A stretch of DNA of 64,000 nt from Pseudomonas sp. GV071 (GTDB lineage Bacteria > Pseudomonadota > Gammaproteobacteria > Pseudomonadales > Pseudomonadaceae). The DNA lies in the NCBI RefSeq assembly GCF_003050835.1, contig NZ_QAOJ01000006.1:310001-374000 (forward strand), given 5' to 3'. The translations under genes and the position numbers were made by a program. Below are positions 24,661-33,514 of this stretch, in pieces. The stretch's first letter is position 1; each line of letters starts with the position of its first letter. The notes beneath the pieces were generated by a model. That model was given only the letters and a program-made list of their open reading frames with translations. It made no database searches and was not told where the DNA came from.

Positions 24661-25160
24661 TAAAAACCTGGGGAGTCCGTGGTCGGCTGACGCTCGTACA
24701 GCGGCAACCCTTCGATCAGAAGTTCATCCTCGGTACTGGCGAAGGGGGTGGCCAACCATTCCCATACCGACATGCGCAGCTTCACCGGGATGTTGTGCAG
24801 GTACGCTTGGCGGCGCTCGCCCTGTTGAATTTCGTAGGTAAAGCGGTAGTCCTTTTCAACCGAAACCGGCAGCAACCCGAGAAACACAACGGCGCCCAGA
24901 AACGGCATGCCACAGAGTTTTTCGCCATACATTCCGGTGAGTTTCAGCTTCTTGTTGGTCGTCGCATCAGTAGAAATCACATAGATCCCCGACTGCTGCA
25001 AAACCGAAAACTGCTCGGCCTGCTCAGGGTTCAGCACATACACGGTGTCTTTCACCGCGCTGTGGTCAACCGGCGCTTCAGGCTCGATCAAATACTGGTT
25101 GGAGGTGCAGGCGCAGGTCATGGCGACCGCCAGCGTCAACGCGATAAAACGTCCCTTCAT
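24660..25160 (-). CDS. Putative lipoprotein of unknown function
   Basis: The 166 residues start with a lipoprotein-like signal (LTLAVAMTCACTSNQ), although the lipobox is not canonical. The exported part carries GEKLCGMPFLGAVVFLGLLPVSV, possibly a membrane-associated hydrophobic stretch (given in part for recognition). It lies in a three-gene minus-strand group with the genes on either side. No function can be assigned. Confidence 0.6.
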   Translation of the reverse strand: MKGRFIALTLAVAMTCACTSNQYLIEPEAPVDHSAVKDTVYVLNPEQAEQFSVLQQSGIYVISTDATTNKKLKLTGMYGEKLCGMPFLGAVVFLGLLPVSVEKDYRFTYEIQQGERRQAYLHNIPVKLRMSVWEWLATPFASTEDELLIEGLPLYERQPTTDSPGF

Positions 25161-25192
25161 GGCTGCAAACGTCCCGTTCCGGCTCAGGTCTT

Positions 25193-25531
25193 TCAAAAAT
25201 ACATTCTCTTCAACTGCACGGGCGCCAGCGGCCGCAGTTGTTGCTTGCGCCGCACGCTTATCCGCTCCAGCTCTTCGGGGTGCACATCGGGCGGCAGGTA
25301 GGTGGCGCCGTACTCAAAATTGCCTTCGCAGGTTTGCACCAGCCAGGCAGTGCCTCGAACCCCGTTGGTGCCGTTGGAAAGCAGATAAGGATCCAGGTGG
25401 GTGACACACCCGTCTTTGAAATCCTTGCGGATCAGGCGCTCCCATTCCTGGGTAACTTCATCCGCCACAGCCCATTGGCAAGCCAGCAGCAGACTCAAGG
25501 TAAAGGTGGTTTTTTCAAGCAGAGATGGCAT
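25193..25531 (-). CDS. Small exported protein of unknown function
   Basis: The 112-residue protein has a signal peptide (LLLACQWAVADE) and a short mature domain with two cysteines, CVTH and QTCEGNFEYG, which may form a disulfide. AGGA lies nine bases before the ATG. It heads the small minus-strand operon with the lipoprotein and hypothetical genes. Confidence 0.6.
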   Translation of the reverse strand: MPSLLEKTTFTLSLLLACQWAVADEVTQEWERLIRKDFKDGCVTHLDPYLLSNGTNGVRGTAWLVQTCEGNFEYGATYLPPDVHPEELERISVRRKQQLRPLAPVQLKRMYF

Positions 25532-25725
25532 GGCGGCAGATCCTTTGCGCGCGGTGTGGGTGGAGCAGGCCTTCCATTTACCATTTATTGCCGGCGTGAG
25601 AAAGCGCTTTGCCGAGGCGCAGCCGCCATAGCGCAGATAGACACCTGCATGTCTTCCCCAGACAACTGCCGCTCTGCCCCGCGCTCTATGGTGGTGGCCC
25701 ATTCCCCCGCCAACTGGAGCTGCCC

Positions 25726-26073
25726 ATGGCCAGCCAACCGATCACCGTTCTGCGCGATACCCAACCGATGCCCGTGGTCGACGCCTGCAAGTGGGAGCGC
25801 ATTGGCGGTGACCCGCACACCGTCAACCTGAACGCCTACACCTCGGAAGACGGCAGCAAGATCATGGGCACCTGGATCTGCACCCCGGGCAAATGGCGGG
25901 TGGAATACGTGAAGTGGGAGTACTGCCACTTCCAGGAAGGCTACTGCGTCATTACCCCGGACGGCATGGAACCGATTCACCTGCGTGCTGGCGATATCTT
26001 TGTGGTGGAGCCTGGGATGAAAGGCACATGGGAAGTGGTGGAGACGGTGCGTAAGTATTTTGTTTTTGCTTGA
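25726..26073 (+). CDS. Cupin-fold protein (DUF861/cupin_3 type)
   Basis: The 115 residues form one cupin barrel: GTWICTPGKWRVEYVKWEYCHFQEGYC followed by LRAGDIFVVEPGMKGTWEVVE, the two conserved cupin motifs (given in part). Proteins of this type are often small sugar or ureidoglycine-related enzymes or of unknown role. The ATG at 25726 follows GGAG. A terminator lies just downstream. Confidence 0.8.
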   Translation: MASQPITVLRDTQPMPVVDACKWERIGGDPHTVNLNAYTSEDGSKIMGTWICTPGKWRVEYVKWEYCHFQEGYCVITPDGMEPIHLRAGDIFVVEPGMKGTWEVVETVRKYFVFA

Positions 26074-26110
26074 GGCTTAGGGCGCCACCCGCCCCTGCCC
26101 CTTTGCACTC

Positions 26111-26138
26111 AAAGCCCCGTCAGCTGCGGGGCTTTTTG
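26111..26138 (+). terminator. Rho-independent terminator after the cupin gene
   Basis: AAAGCCCCG and CGGGGCTTT form a strong stem around a short loop, followed by TTTG and TTTTC. Confidence 0.85.
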
Positions 26139-26271
26139 TTTTCTTAGGTGCGAGGACCTCGCCCGGTAGCGATGTTGTGCATTAAAAACACTGGAAACCA
26201 CCGCGACTGGCAGGCAAGGTGTCGCCGGTTTATTGGTATGGACGGCCTGCGGCACATCTCAAGGAGTGACT

Positions 26272-26859
26272 ATGGAAAACCTCTACAAAACCCCGGAAGC
26301 AACACTGACGGAGCAACCGGTCAGCGAACACGGCGCGTCGTTTTTCGTGACCTCGATTGCCAAGCTGTGCGTGTTGTATCTCTTCACCATGGGGGCGTAC
26401 GTGCTGTATTGGGCGTACCGCCACTGGGACAGCCAGCGCGCAGAAATCAACAAGCCGATCTGGCCCGTAGCGCGCTCGATTCTGCTGGTGTTTTACACCC
26501 ATAGCCTGTGTGCGCTGATCTCCAGACGATTGGAAGCGCAGCAGCAACCGGCCTGGCAGTACGGCGGTGCAGCGAACTGGTTTGTGTTGCTCAGCGCCAT
26601 CAGCCTGGCGGTGTTTGTCTTCACCAATAGCGACAGCTCGTTGCTGCTGACCCTGGCCCTGCCACTTTTCTTGCTTCTAGCCAGCTTGCCGCCAATGGTG
26701 GCGATTCAGCGCCAGGCCAACCTGGCCAGCCTGGACCCACAAGGCAAAAGCAACAGTAGCTATTCCGGGGCCAATATTGGCTGGATATTGGTGGGCGTTC
26801 TGTTCTGGGCGCTGACGGCCCTGGGCGCGGTAGTCATCGGACTGGGGCTGGATAAGTAG
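26272..26859 (+). CDS. Four-helix membrane protein of unknown function
   Basis: The 195-residue protein has an N-terminal helix pair (VTSIAKLCVLYLFTMGAYVLYW) resembling DUF4234-type membrane proteins, two central hydrophobic segments and a last helix near the C-terminus (motif shown in part). AAGGAGTG precedes the ATG. It is a single-gene unit ending in a hairpin. Confidence 0.65.
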   Translation: MENLYKTPEATLTEQPVSEHGASFFVTSIAKLCVLYLFTMGAYVLYWAYRHWDSQRAEINKPIWPVARSILLVFYTHSLCALISRRLEAQQQPAWQYGGAANWFVLLSAISLAVFVFTNSDSSLLLTLALPLFLLLASLPPMVAIQRQANLASLDPQGKSNSSYSGANIGWILVGVLFWALTALGAVVIGLGLDK

Positions 26860-26882
26860 CCAGGCGCCCACTCGCCGACCAC

Positions 26883-26910
26883 AGCGGGTAACCCATCCCG
26901 GTTACCCGCT
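26883..26910. terminator. Bidirectional terminator-like hairpin
   Basis: AGCGGGTAACC and GGTTACCCGCT form an 11-base perfect stem between two convergent genes. No T tract follows. Confidence 0.55.
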
Positions 26911-26922
26911 CATTCGCAGCCG

Positions 26923-28248
26923 TTACGCCGCCGCCGCAGCCCCCGCTTTCACCGGCCGGCTAACCCGCAACGCCACCAGGCTACCAACCACGGTCAGCGC
27001 CGCCAGGCTGTACAGCGCCATGTCGGTGGAGCCGGTCTGGTCTTTGATCCAGCCGACGATATAGGGGCTGAGAAAGCCCGCCATCTGCCCGATCGAGTTG
27101 ATCAAGGCCAGCGCCGCCACCGCCACACTGGCGCTGAGGAAGGCGGTTGGCAGTGGCCAGAACATCGGCAGGCCGGTGAGCGCGCCCATGGTGGCGATGG
27201 TCAGGCCAAGGATGGCGATCACCGGCACGGTGGCGAAGTTGGCAGCGATCACCAGGCCGATGGCGCCCATCAGCATCGGCACCACCAAGTGCCAGCGGCG
27301 CTCGTTGCGCAGGTCGGCCGAGCGGCCCACCAGCAGCATGAACACGCCCGCCATCAGGTACGGCACCGCGCTGATCCAGCCGATCACCAGGGCATCGCTG
27401 AAGCCCAGGTTCTTGATGATTGAGGGCAGCCAGAAGTTGATCGCGTATACGCCGCTCTGGATGCAGAAGTAGATAAAACCCAGCACCCAGACAAAGGGCA
27501 TGGTCAGCACGGCCAGTACCGAGGTGTCGGCTTGCACGGGACGGTTGCGGTCGTCGAAGGCGATGTCGGCGGCCACTCGGGCGCGTTGTTCCGGGCTGAG
27601 CCAGCGCGCGCTTTCGGCGTTGTCGCAGAGCAGCACAAAGGCCAGCACGCCAAGCAGCACGGTGGGCAAGCCCTGGATCAGGAACATCCACTGCCAGCCT
27701 GCAAGGCCGGCGTGGCCGGCGGCGAAGTGGTTGAGAATCCAGCCGGAGAACGGCCCGCCGAGCAGCCCCGACACCGGAATCGCCGACATGAACAGCGCCA
27801 TGATTCGCCCGCGGCGCTGGTTCGGGTACCAGCGCGAGAGGTACAGGACGATGCCGGGGAAGAAGCCCGCTTCGGCCATACCGGTCAGAAAGCGCAGCAC
27901 GTAGAACTCCATCGGTGTGGTGACGAACAGCAGGCAGGTGGAGAACACGCCCCAGGTGATCATCATCAAGCCGATCCAGCGGCGCGGGCCGAAGCGCGAT
28001 AGCGCCAGGTTGCTGGGCAGGCCGCAGAGCACGTAACCGATGAAGAAAATGCCCGCGCCAAAACCGTAAATGGTTTCGCTGAAGTTCAGGGCATCGAGCA
28101 TCTGCAGCTTGGCGAAGCCAACGTTGACCCGGTCCAGGTAGTTGAACAGGTAGCAGATGAACAGAAAGGGAATCAGGTGCAGGGTGACGCGACGGTAGAC
28201 GTGATCGCCTTCAACGTCGCCCACGTCCTTGATCGAGGGGTTGGGCAT
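26923..28248 (-). CDS. MFS transporter, anion:cation symporter type (probable glycerate/aldarate uptake)
   Basis: The 441 residues form a 12-helix major facilitator of the ACS family, with the typical N-terminus (LFNYLDRVNVGFAKLQM), the motif LSRFGPRRWIG between helices 2 and 3, and GMAEAGFFPGIVLYLSRWYP. Members carry organic anions such as glucarate, galactarate, tartrate or phthalate. The divergent CdaR-type regulator and nearby glycerate kinase point to glycerate or a sugar diacid, but the cargo is inferred from context only. Confidence 0.85.
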   Translation of the reverse strand: MPNPSIKDVGDVEGDHVYRRVTLHLIPFLFICYLFNYLDRVNVGFAKLQMLDALNFSETIYGFGAGIFFIGYVLCGLPSNLALSRFGPRRWIGLMMITWGVFSTCLLFVTTPMEFYVLRFLTGMAEAGFFPGIVLYLSRWYPNQRRGRIMALFMSAIPVSGLLGGPFSGWILNHFAAGHAGLAGWQWMFLIQGLPTVLLGVLAFVLLCDNAESARWLSPEQRARVAADIAFDDRNRPVQADTSVLAVLTMPFVWVLGFIYFCIQSGVYAINFWLPSIIKNLGFSDALVIGWISAVPYLMAGVFMLLVGRSADLRNERRWHLVVPMLMGAIGLVIAANFATVPVIAILGLTIATMGALTGLPMFWPLPTAFLSASVAVAALALINSIGQMAGFLSPYIVGWIKDQTGSTDMALYSLAALTVVGSLVALRVSRPVKAGAAAAA

Positions 28249-28373
28249 GGGGTCAATCCTCTGTGTTTTGTTGTTGTAGGCCGAGGCGGCTTTGTATCGG
28301 GTGCTGCCGGCGATTCGAGCTTAGTGACTTGGCCGCCCCTGCGCTTTGGGGCTTTGCACCCATTTACCGACGA

Positions 28374-28396
28374 TTTTCTGTGTGCACGCACAAAAA
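28374..28396. promoter_or_regulatory. Candidate CdaR operator upstream of cdaR/MFS
   Basis: TTTTCTGTGTGCACGCACAAAAA is an imperfect palindrome with core TGTGTGCACGCACA in the divergent gap. A closely related site lies at 29620-29638 before the glycerate kinase gene. The coincidence suggests that one regulator, probably CdaR, binds both. Confidence 0.45.
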
Positions 28397-28522
28397 CTGG
28401 CGCGACACATGGGTTTAGCATGGTGCCCTGCCCCTCCCGCGCGACGGCGTTTGGGCGCGCTGACAATCCCACGGGGCAGTTGTTGTATGGTTGCCCAACT
28501 GTTTTTCTGCCAGGACCCGCCC

Positions 28523-29617
28523 ATGTTCGAACTCACTCACCAACTGGCGCAGAACATCGTCGACCGGGCGATGGCTATTCTTCCCTACAACGTCAACGTA
28601 ATGGACAGCCAGGGGCTGATCCTCGCCAGCGGCGAGCCCAACCGCATCAATACCCGCCACGAGGGCGCGCAGTTGGTGCTGGCCAACCACCGCATCGTCG
28701 AGCTGGATGAACAGGCCGCGCGCACCCTCAAGGGCGTGCAGCCGGGCATCAACCTGCCGCTGATGCACGACGAGCAACTGATCGGCGTGCTGGGCATTTC
28801 CGGTGACCCGCAGGCCCTGCGCACCTACGCCGAACTGGTGCGCATGACCGCCGAAATGCTGGTCGACCAGAGCCGTATCCAGGCCGAGCAGCAATGGCGC
28901 AAGACCCGCTGCGACGATCTGCTGGCGGTGATGCTGGGGGAAACCGGCGGCTCCCAACGACTGATCGATGAAGCCCACCAGTTGGGCCTGAAACCGCACC
29001 TCAGCCGCACCCCGCACCTGATCGAGGTCGCCGACGGGCAAAGTTCCGCCGAACTGGCCGACTGGCTGCGCAGCCATTACACCGACAGTTGGTGCAGCAC
29101 GCCGGCGCCGCACACGGTGCTCTGGTGCTGCCCCATCAGCATCGACCCGCAACGTTTCAGCGAACGCCTGAAAACCCAGGGCTGGAGTCTGCAGCGCATG
29201 GCCTCGGGCATGCCCTGCAGCGACGTGCATGCGCTGCGCCGCTGCTGCCACCGGATCGCCGAGCTGCTGGCCTATGGGCAGGCGGTGAAACCCTATCGGT
29301 TGTTTCTGTCACTGACCCGCTGTCGCCTGCCCACCCTGCTATGGACCCACCGCGCCGAAGACACCCTGGGGGAATTGTTGGTGCCGCTGCACCACATCGT
29401 CGCCCGCGATGGCAATGGCCAGTTGCTGCGTACCCTGCGCAGCTGGTGCGAACACAACGGCCAGCCGCAGGCCTGCGCCGATGCCCTGGGCATTCACCGC
29501 AACAGCTTGCGCTACCGTATGGACCGGATTGCCGAGCTGACCGGCAAAGACCTCACCCGCCTGGACGACCTGGTGGAGCTGTACCTGGCCGTGCAATTGA
29601 TGCCCAGCAGCGGCTGA
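28523..29617 (+). CDS. cdaR: CdaR-family sugar diacid/glycerate-responsive regulator
   Basis: The 364-residue protein has an N-terminal sugar-diacid recognition domain (MFELTHQLAQNIVDRAMAIL, GVLGISGDP; about 1-135) and a C-terminal PucR-type helix-turn-helix (CADALGIHRNSLRYRMDRIA). Proteins of this family activate genes for glucarate, galactarate or glycerate use. The ATG at 28523 follows CAGGA. It lies divergent to the MFS gene and directly before the glycerate kinase gene, its likely targets. Confidence 0.88.
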   Translation: MFELTHQLAQNIVDRAMAILPYNVNVMDSQGLILASGEPNRINTRHEGAQLVLANHRIVELDEQAARTLKGVQPGINLPLMHDEQLIGVLGISGDPQALRTYAELVRMTAEMLVDQSRIQAEQQWRKTRCDDLLAVMLGETGGSQRLIDEAHQLGLKPHLSRTPHLIEVADGQSSAELADWLRSHYTDSWCSTPAPHTVLWCCPISIDPQRFSERLKTQGWSLQRMASGMPCSDVHALRRCCHRIAELLAYGQAVKPYRLFLSLTRCRLPTLLWTHRAEDTLGELLVPLHHIVARDGNGQLLRTLRSWCEHNGQPQACADALGIHRNSLRYRMDRIAELTGKDLTRLDDLVELYLAVQLMPSSG

Positions 29618-29619
29618 GC

Positions 29620-29638
29620 TTTGTCTGTGCGCACAAAA
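29620..29638. promoter_or_regulatory. Candidate CdaR operator upstream of glycerate kinase
   Basis: TTTGTCTGTGCGCACAAAA contains the perfect 10-base palindrome TGTGCGCACA (29626-29635), 87 bases before the kinase start. It resembles the site at 28374-28396. Confidence 0.45.
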
Positions 29639-29724
29639 CGCCGCGTGCGGTCTTGTAAGCCTGACCAAAGCGCCGCAGCGCCCAGGCATGCCAGCATGCG
29701 TGTTCCTATCCGCCGGAGCCCCCT

Positions 29725-30879
29725 ATGAAAATCGTCATCGCCCCCGACTCCTTCAAAGACAGCCTGGCTGCTGCCGAAGCCGCGGCAGCCCTGGCGCTGG
29801 GGTTCCAGGACGTGTGGCCGGATGCTGAGTTAGTGCAGTGCCCGATGGCCGACGGTGGCGAAGGCACGGTGGATGCGATTCTCGCCGCCCTCAACGGTGA
29901 AGCCCGCAGCAGCCTGGTCAGCGGCCCGCTGGGGCAGCAGGTGAAAGCCCGCTGGGGCTGGCTGCCGGACTCACGCACGGCAATCATCGAAATGGCCGAA
30001 GCCAGCGGCCTGCAACTGGTGCCGGTGGAACTGCGCGATGCGCGCTTCAGCTCCACCCGTGGCACCGGCGAGTTGGTCCTGGCCGCGCTGGATGCCGGCG
30101 CGCAGAAAATCATTCTGACCATTGGCGGCAGCGCCACCAACGACGGCGGCGCCGGCATGTTGCAGGCCCTGGGGGTGAAGTTGCTGGACGCCGGTGGCCA
30201 TCCCATCGGCCCAGGCGGCCTGCCGCTGTCGGTGTTGACCATCCTCGACACCAAGGGCCTCGACCCGCGCCTGGCAAACGTTCAGGTGGAAGTCGCAGCT
30301 GACGTCGACAACCCACTGTGCGGCCCGCACGGTGCATCGTTCACGTTCGGCAAACAGAAAGGCGCCAGCCCGGAACAGATTCAGCAACTGGACGCCGCCC
30401 TCGGCCACTTCGCCGATGTCGCCGCTGTGGTGCTGGGCACTGATCGCCGTGACGAGCCCGGCGCCGGTGCTGCCGGTGGCATCGGGTTCGCCGCCAAGGC
30501 CTTCCTCAATGCCACCTTCCGCCCCGGCGTCGAGGTAGTGGCGGAACTGACCGGCCTGGCCGACAAGGTCAAGGGCGCCGACCTGGTGGTCACCGGCGAA
30601 GGCCGCTTCGACGCCCAGACCCTGCGCGGCAAAACACCCTTGGGCGTCGCTCGGGTGGCCAAGCAAGCCGGGGTTCCGGTGGTGGTGGTGGCGGGCACCT
30701 TGGGTGAGGGTTATGCCCAGCTGTATGCGGCCGGCATCGATGCCGCGTTCTCGCTGGCCGCTGGGCCGATGACCTTGGAAGAAGCGTGTCGGCAGGCCCC
30801 GGCGCTACTACGCGAACGGGCCGGCGACATTGCCCGGACCTTGCAGGTGGGCATGGCGCTCAGGGTCGTTGATCTCTGA
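29725..30879 (+). CDS. Glycerate 2-kinase (GarK/GlxK family)
   Basis: The 384 residues match the type I glycerate kinase family over full length: start MKIVIAPDSFKDSL, CPMADGGEGTVDAI, ILTIGGSATNDGGAGM and VVTGEGRFDAQTLRGKTP. The enzyme phosphorylates D-glycerate with ATP to 2-phosphoglycerate, feeding lower glycolysis. With the MFS transporter and CdaR it forms a small glycerate/aldarate-use module. CCGGAG precedes the ATG. Confidence 0.93.
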   Translation: MKIVIAPDSFKDSLAAAEAAAALALGFQDVWPDAELVQCPMADGGEGTVDAILAALNGEARSSLVSGPLGQQVKARWGWLPDSRTAIIEMAEASGLQLVPVELRDARFSSTRGTGELVLAALDAGAQKIILTIGGSATNDGGAGMLQALGVKLLDAGGHPIGPGGLPLSVLTILDTKGLDPRLANVQVEVAADVDNPLCGPHGASFTFGKQKGASPEQIQQLDAALGHFADVAAVVLGTDRRDEPGAGAAGGIGFAAKAFLNATFRPGVEVVAELTGLADKVKGADLVVTGEGRFDAQTLRGKTPLGVARVAKQAGVPVVVVAGTLGEGYAQLYAAGIDAAFSLAAGPMTLEEACRQAPALLRERAGDIARTLQVGMALRVVDL

Positions 30880-30880
30880 G

Positions 30881-31207
30881 TTATTCCAACTCAGGGTGAT
30901 CGGAAATGCCTTCCAGATCGGCGCGGGCAATGGCGCGCTGATCGAGTTTCTGCCGCGCCGGCAGGGGCAGGTCGGTATAGCTGATCAGGCCTTTTTCCAC
31001 CAGCACGCTGACCACGTCTTCCAGCACGCGCACCAGGCTCCAGTCCGATTCCTTGAGGATTTCCAGCTTGGCCTGCACTTCCAGCTTGGTGTTCAGCCAG
31101 TTGCGCAGCTCTTCGCTTTCCACCGCCATGCTGGCGCTCATTTCAGGAAACGGCTCTTGCTCAACCCGCAGCAGCTTGCCGTGTTCGTCGCGCTGGATGT
31201 AAACCAT
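30881..31207 (-). CDS. Small conserved Pseudomonas protein (tryptophan synthase beta-like)
   Basis: The 108 residues start at MVYIQRDEHGKLLRVE behind AGAGAGG. They form a mainly helical soluble protein with LNTKLEVQAKLEILKESDWS and VSVLVEKGLISYTDLP. Proteins like this are often labelled tryptophan synthase beta-like in Pseudomonas, but no enzyme motif is visible, so the function is unknown. It converges with the kinase gene, one base apart. Confidence 0.65.
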   Translation of the reverse strand: MVYIQRDEHGKLLRVEQEPFPEMSASMAVESEELRNWLNTKLEVQAKLEILKESDWSLVRVLEDVVSVLVEKGLISYTDLPLPARQKLDQRAIARADLEGISDHPELE

Positions 31208-31495
31208 GTAGGCCTCTCTGTGAAAAACCGTGCGCGGCGCCAGGCACATTTGGTACGCACGACCCGCAATGGCGGTGAGCATAATCCGAGACAGCGCCAG
31301 AAGAAAACCCAGGTTTCCCGGTATCTGCACATTGCGCCGCTGAATGTCCCAGGGATGTAAAACCTTGCGCGAAGTTGACCGTTCAGTCCGGCGTTTTGCC
31401 CCCAGCCCATACCAGGCGGCGAGGCGGCGCAGCCGTGCGCACAATCGGTGGTACATACCTCCCCCCAAGGCGAGAAAAAACGGCAAGGTTGCCGT

Positions 31496-32536
31496 TCAGG
31501 ACAACAGGCTGACGACCGCAAAGCGGCTGATATTGGCTTGCGCCACCACCGTCTGGGTCACCGCCGCGTAGCTGGCCGGCGAGCGATTGACCAGGTTGAA
31601 CGCGGAGCTGGCGTAGTCGGCGGCCCACTGTTTTTCATCGTTATCAGCCTGGCGGGCGAGAAAGTCGCGAATTTCCTGCTGCCGGTGGCTGAGCTGGTCG
31701 CGGATCGCACCGACCTTGTCCAACGCCGCCACCACCGAGTCCAGCACCCGGCGCAGGTCGCGCTGGCTGTCGGCGCTGATCTCGGCTGGGAAGTTGAACA
31801 ACTGCTCGTCCTGGCTCTGCACCGGCTTGTAGCTGCCCTTGTCGAACAGCTTGCCTTCACCCTGCACCGCCAGTTGCGGCTTGAGCGTCTGCCAATCACT
31901 TTCGCGCACCGAGAACTTGAGCTCACCGCCCTGCCCCAGCTCGGCTCGCACGCCGATCTGGCCGAGGCTGACATTGAAGCGGCGCAGCACCTGCTCGCCG
32001 CTCATGTCGTCATCCAGCACCACGGCAATAGGCTCGGACGACTGCCGGCCGGCACTGAACAGCAAGGTTTCCTTGCCGGAGGCTTGCACCGCCGCCAATG
32101 AATCCAGGCCGCTCAAACTGAAGCGACTGCGCAGCGGCTCGTTGAGGCGCAGTTTGAGGCTGCTGTCCAAGGTGCCGCCGGAGCGCTCGGCACGTTCGGC
32201 GAGCAGTTGGTTGACCTGCTGCATGGCCTGCTGCAGGCCTTCCTTGTCGGCGCCCTGGGCCGCGCTGATTTCACGGCTGAGGTTGATCTTCAGCTGGCGC
32301 AGACGGCTGCTGAGTTCGTCTAGGTAGCTTTCCGCCGACTGCATCGAGGACAGCTGCTGGTTCAGTTGCAGGTTGAAACTCGCGCCTTTGCTGCGCGGGC
32401 GCTCGCTGGCGCTGGCCTGGCTGGCCGCCGGTTCCGCCTTGCTCGCGGTCGGCACGGGCGTATCGCGCAGCACCGCCTGGCGGCGTTCCTGGGGGTCGAG
32501 GGCGGCAATGGCCGTCAGCGGCTTTTCAACCTTCAT
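31496..32536 (-). CDS. Unknown coiled-coil protein at the end of the flagellar operon
   Basis: The 346 residues begin 24 bases after flgL, in the same direction, so the gene is probably the last of the flg operon. A Pro/Ala/Ser-rich, poorly ordered N-terminus is followed by long helices (LNQQLSSMQSAESYLDELSS, then LQQAMQQVNQLLAERAERSG), a central mixed domain and a final helical part. It has no signal peptide or membrane helix. It has no Cys, a common trait of flagellar axial proteins. It was not recognised; a chaperone, capping or structural role is possible. Confidence 0.7.
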   Translation of the reverse strand: MKVEKPLTAIAALDPQERRQAVLRDTPVPTASKAEPAASQASASERPRSKGASFNLQLNQQLSSMQSAESYLDELSSRLRQLKINLSREISAAQGADKEGLQQAMQQVNQLLAERAERSGGTLDSSLKLRLNEPLRSRFSLSGLDSLAAVQASGKETLLFSAGRQSSEPIAVVLDDDMSGEQVLRRFNVSLGQIGVRAELGQGGELKFSVRESDWQTLKPQLAVQGEGKLFDKGSYKPVQSQDEQLFNFPAEISADSQRDLRRVLDSVVAALDKVGAIRDQLSHRQQEIRDFLARQADNDEKQWAADYASSAFNLVNRSPASYAAVTQTVVAQANISRFAVVSLLS

Positions 32537-32560
32537 GGCGAGTCTCGTTCAGGCAGCGAA

Positions 32561-33475
32561 TTACAGGAGGTCGAACAGCGACAGGTCGTTGACCGTCAGG
32601 TAGGTCTTCTGCGTCGCCTGCAAGGCCAGTTTGTAGTTCTGCAGATCGATGCTCGCACCGGCGTAGTCCAGGCCCGCCAGTTCGCCATCGATCTGGTTGT
32701 TCACCAGCGACACATCCTGGTTGCTGTTATCCAGCAGGGTCAGGGTGTTCTGCCGCCCACCCAGTTCGGTGATGCTGCTCAACACCCCGCCATGGCTGGC
32801 ATCGAGCTGGGTAATGGCATCGCGAATCTGCTGCACGGTGGCCGGATCCGTGCTGTCCAGCGCCGGGTCCTTGAGCAGGTTGACCACGCTGTGCAGGGTG
32901 TTGAGAAAGTCCATGCCGGTACCGAATACGCCGGCAATCGCCACGTTTTCCTGCACCAGCACGCCATTGGCTACGGCGGCCTGACGGGTCTTGTCGTTGC
33001 CGTTGGCGCTATAGGTCTCGGTGGCGCTGTCGTAGGCCACGGCCGGGCGATCGGTAAGGGTGCCGGAGAACAGGTAGCGGCCTTCTTCGTCGCGCACATT
33101 GAGGTAGCTGAGCACCGTGCTTTCCAGGCTCGACAGTTCGCTGGCCATGGCATTCAGGTCGGCCGAGGTGTTCGAACCGTTGGCCGCCCACAGCAGCAGG
33201 TCACGGACTTCGAGCATCGTGTCGGAGGTCGACTGCAGGTTGGTTTCCTGAATCGACAGGTTGCTCGAGACGTTGGTGATGTTCTTGCCGTACTGGGTCA
33301 GGCTCGCTTCGGCGCGCTGGATACGCAGCAAGCGCACGCTGGCGACGGGGTCGTCCGAGGGCTTGAGAATGCGCGTGCCGTCGGACATTTTCTGCATCAG
33401 CTCGGCCATCTCCGATGAGTTGCGATTCATCGAGTTGAGCATGGTGGCAGCGGTCTGCGAGTTGGTAATGCGCAT
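32561..33475 (-). CDS. flgL: FlgL, flagellar hook-filament junction protein
   Basis: The 304 residues (from MRITNSQTAATMLNSMN) have the flagellin-like N- and C-terminal helices of FlgL, including KPSDDPVASVRLLRIQRAEA and a C-terminal YKLALQATQKTYLTVNDLS. It links FlgK to the filament. It is near the enterobacterial FlgL length and shorter than the polar FlgL typical of Pseudomonas. An in-frame ATG at 33487 is an alternative start without a clear ribosome site. Confidence 0.92.
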   Translation of the reverse strand: MRITNSQTAATMLNSMNRNSSEMAELMQKMSDGTRILKPSDDPVASVRLLRIQRAEASLTQYGKNITNVSSNLSIQETNLQSTSDTMLEVRDLLLWAANGSNTSADLNAMASELSSLESTVLSYLNVRDEEGRYLFSGTLTDRPAVAYDSATETYSANGNDKTRQAAVANGVLVQENVAIAGVFGTGMDFLNTLHSVVNLLKDPALDSTDPATVQQIRDAITQLDASHGGVLSSITELGGRQNTLTLLDNSNQDVSLVNNQIDGELAGLDYAGASIDLQNYKLALQATQKTYLTVNDLSLFDLL

Positions 33476-33514
33476 GGCGTTTCTCATCGTCGTTGATCAG
33501 GGCACGGCTGGCAG

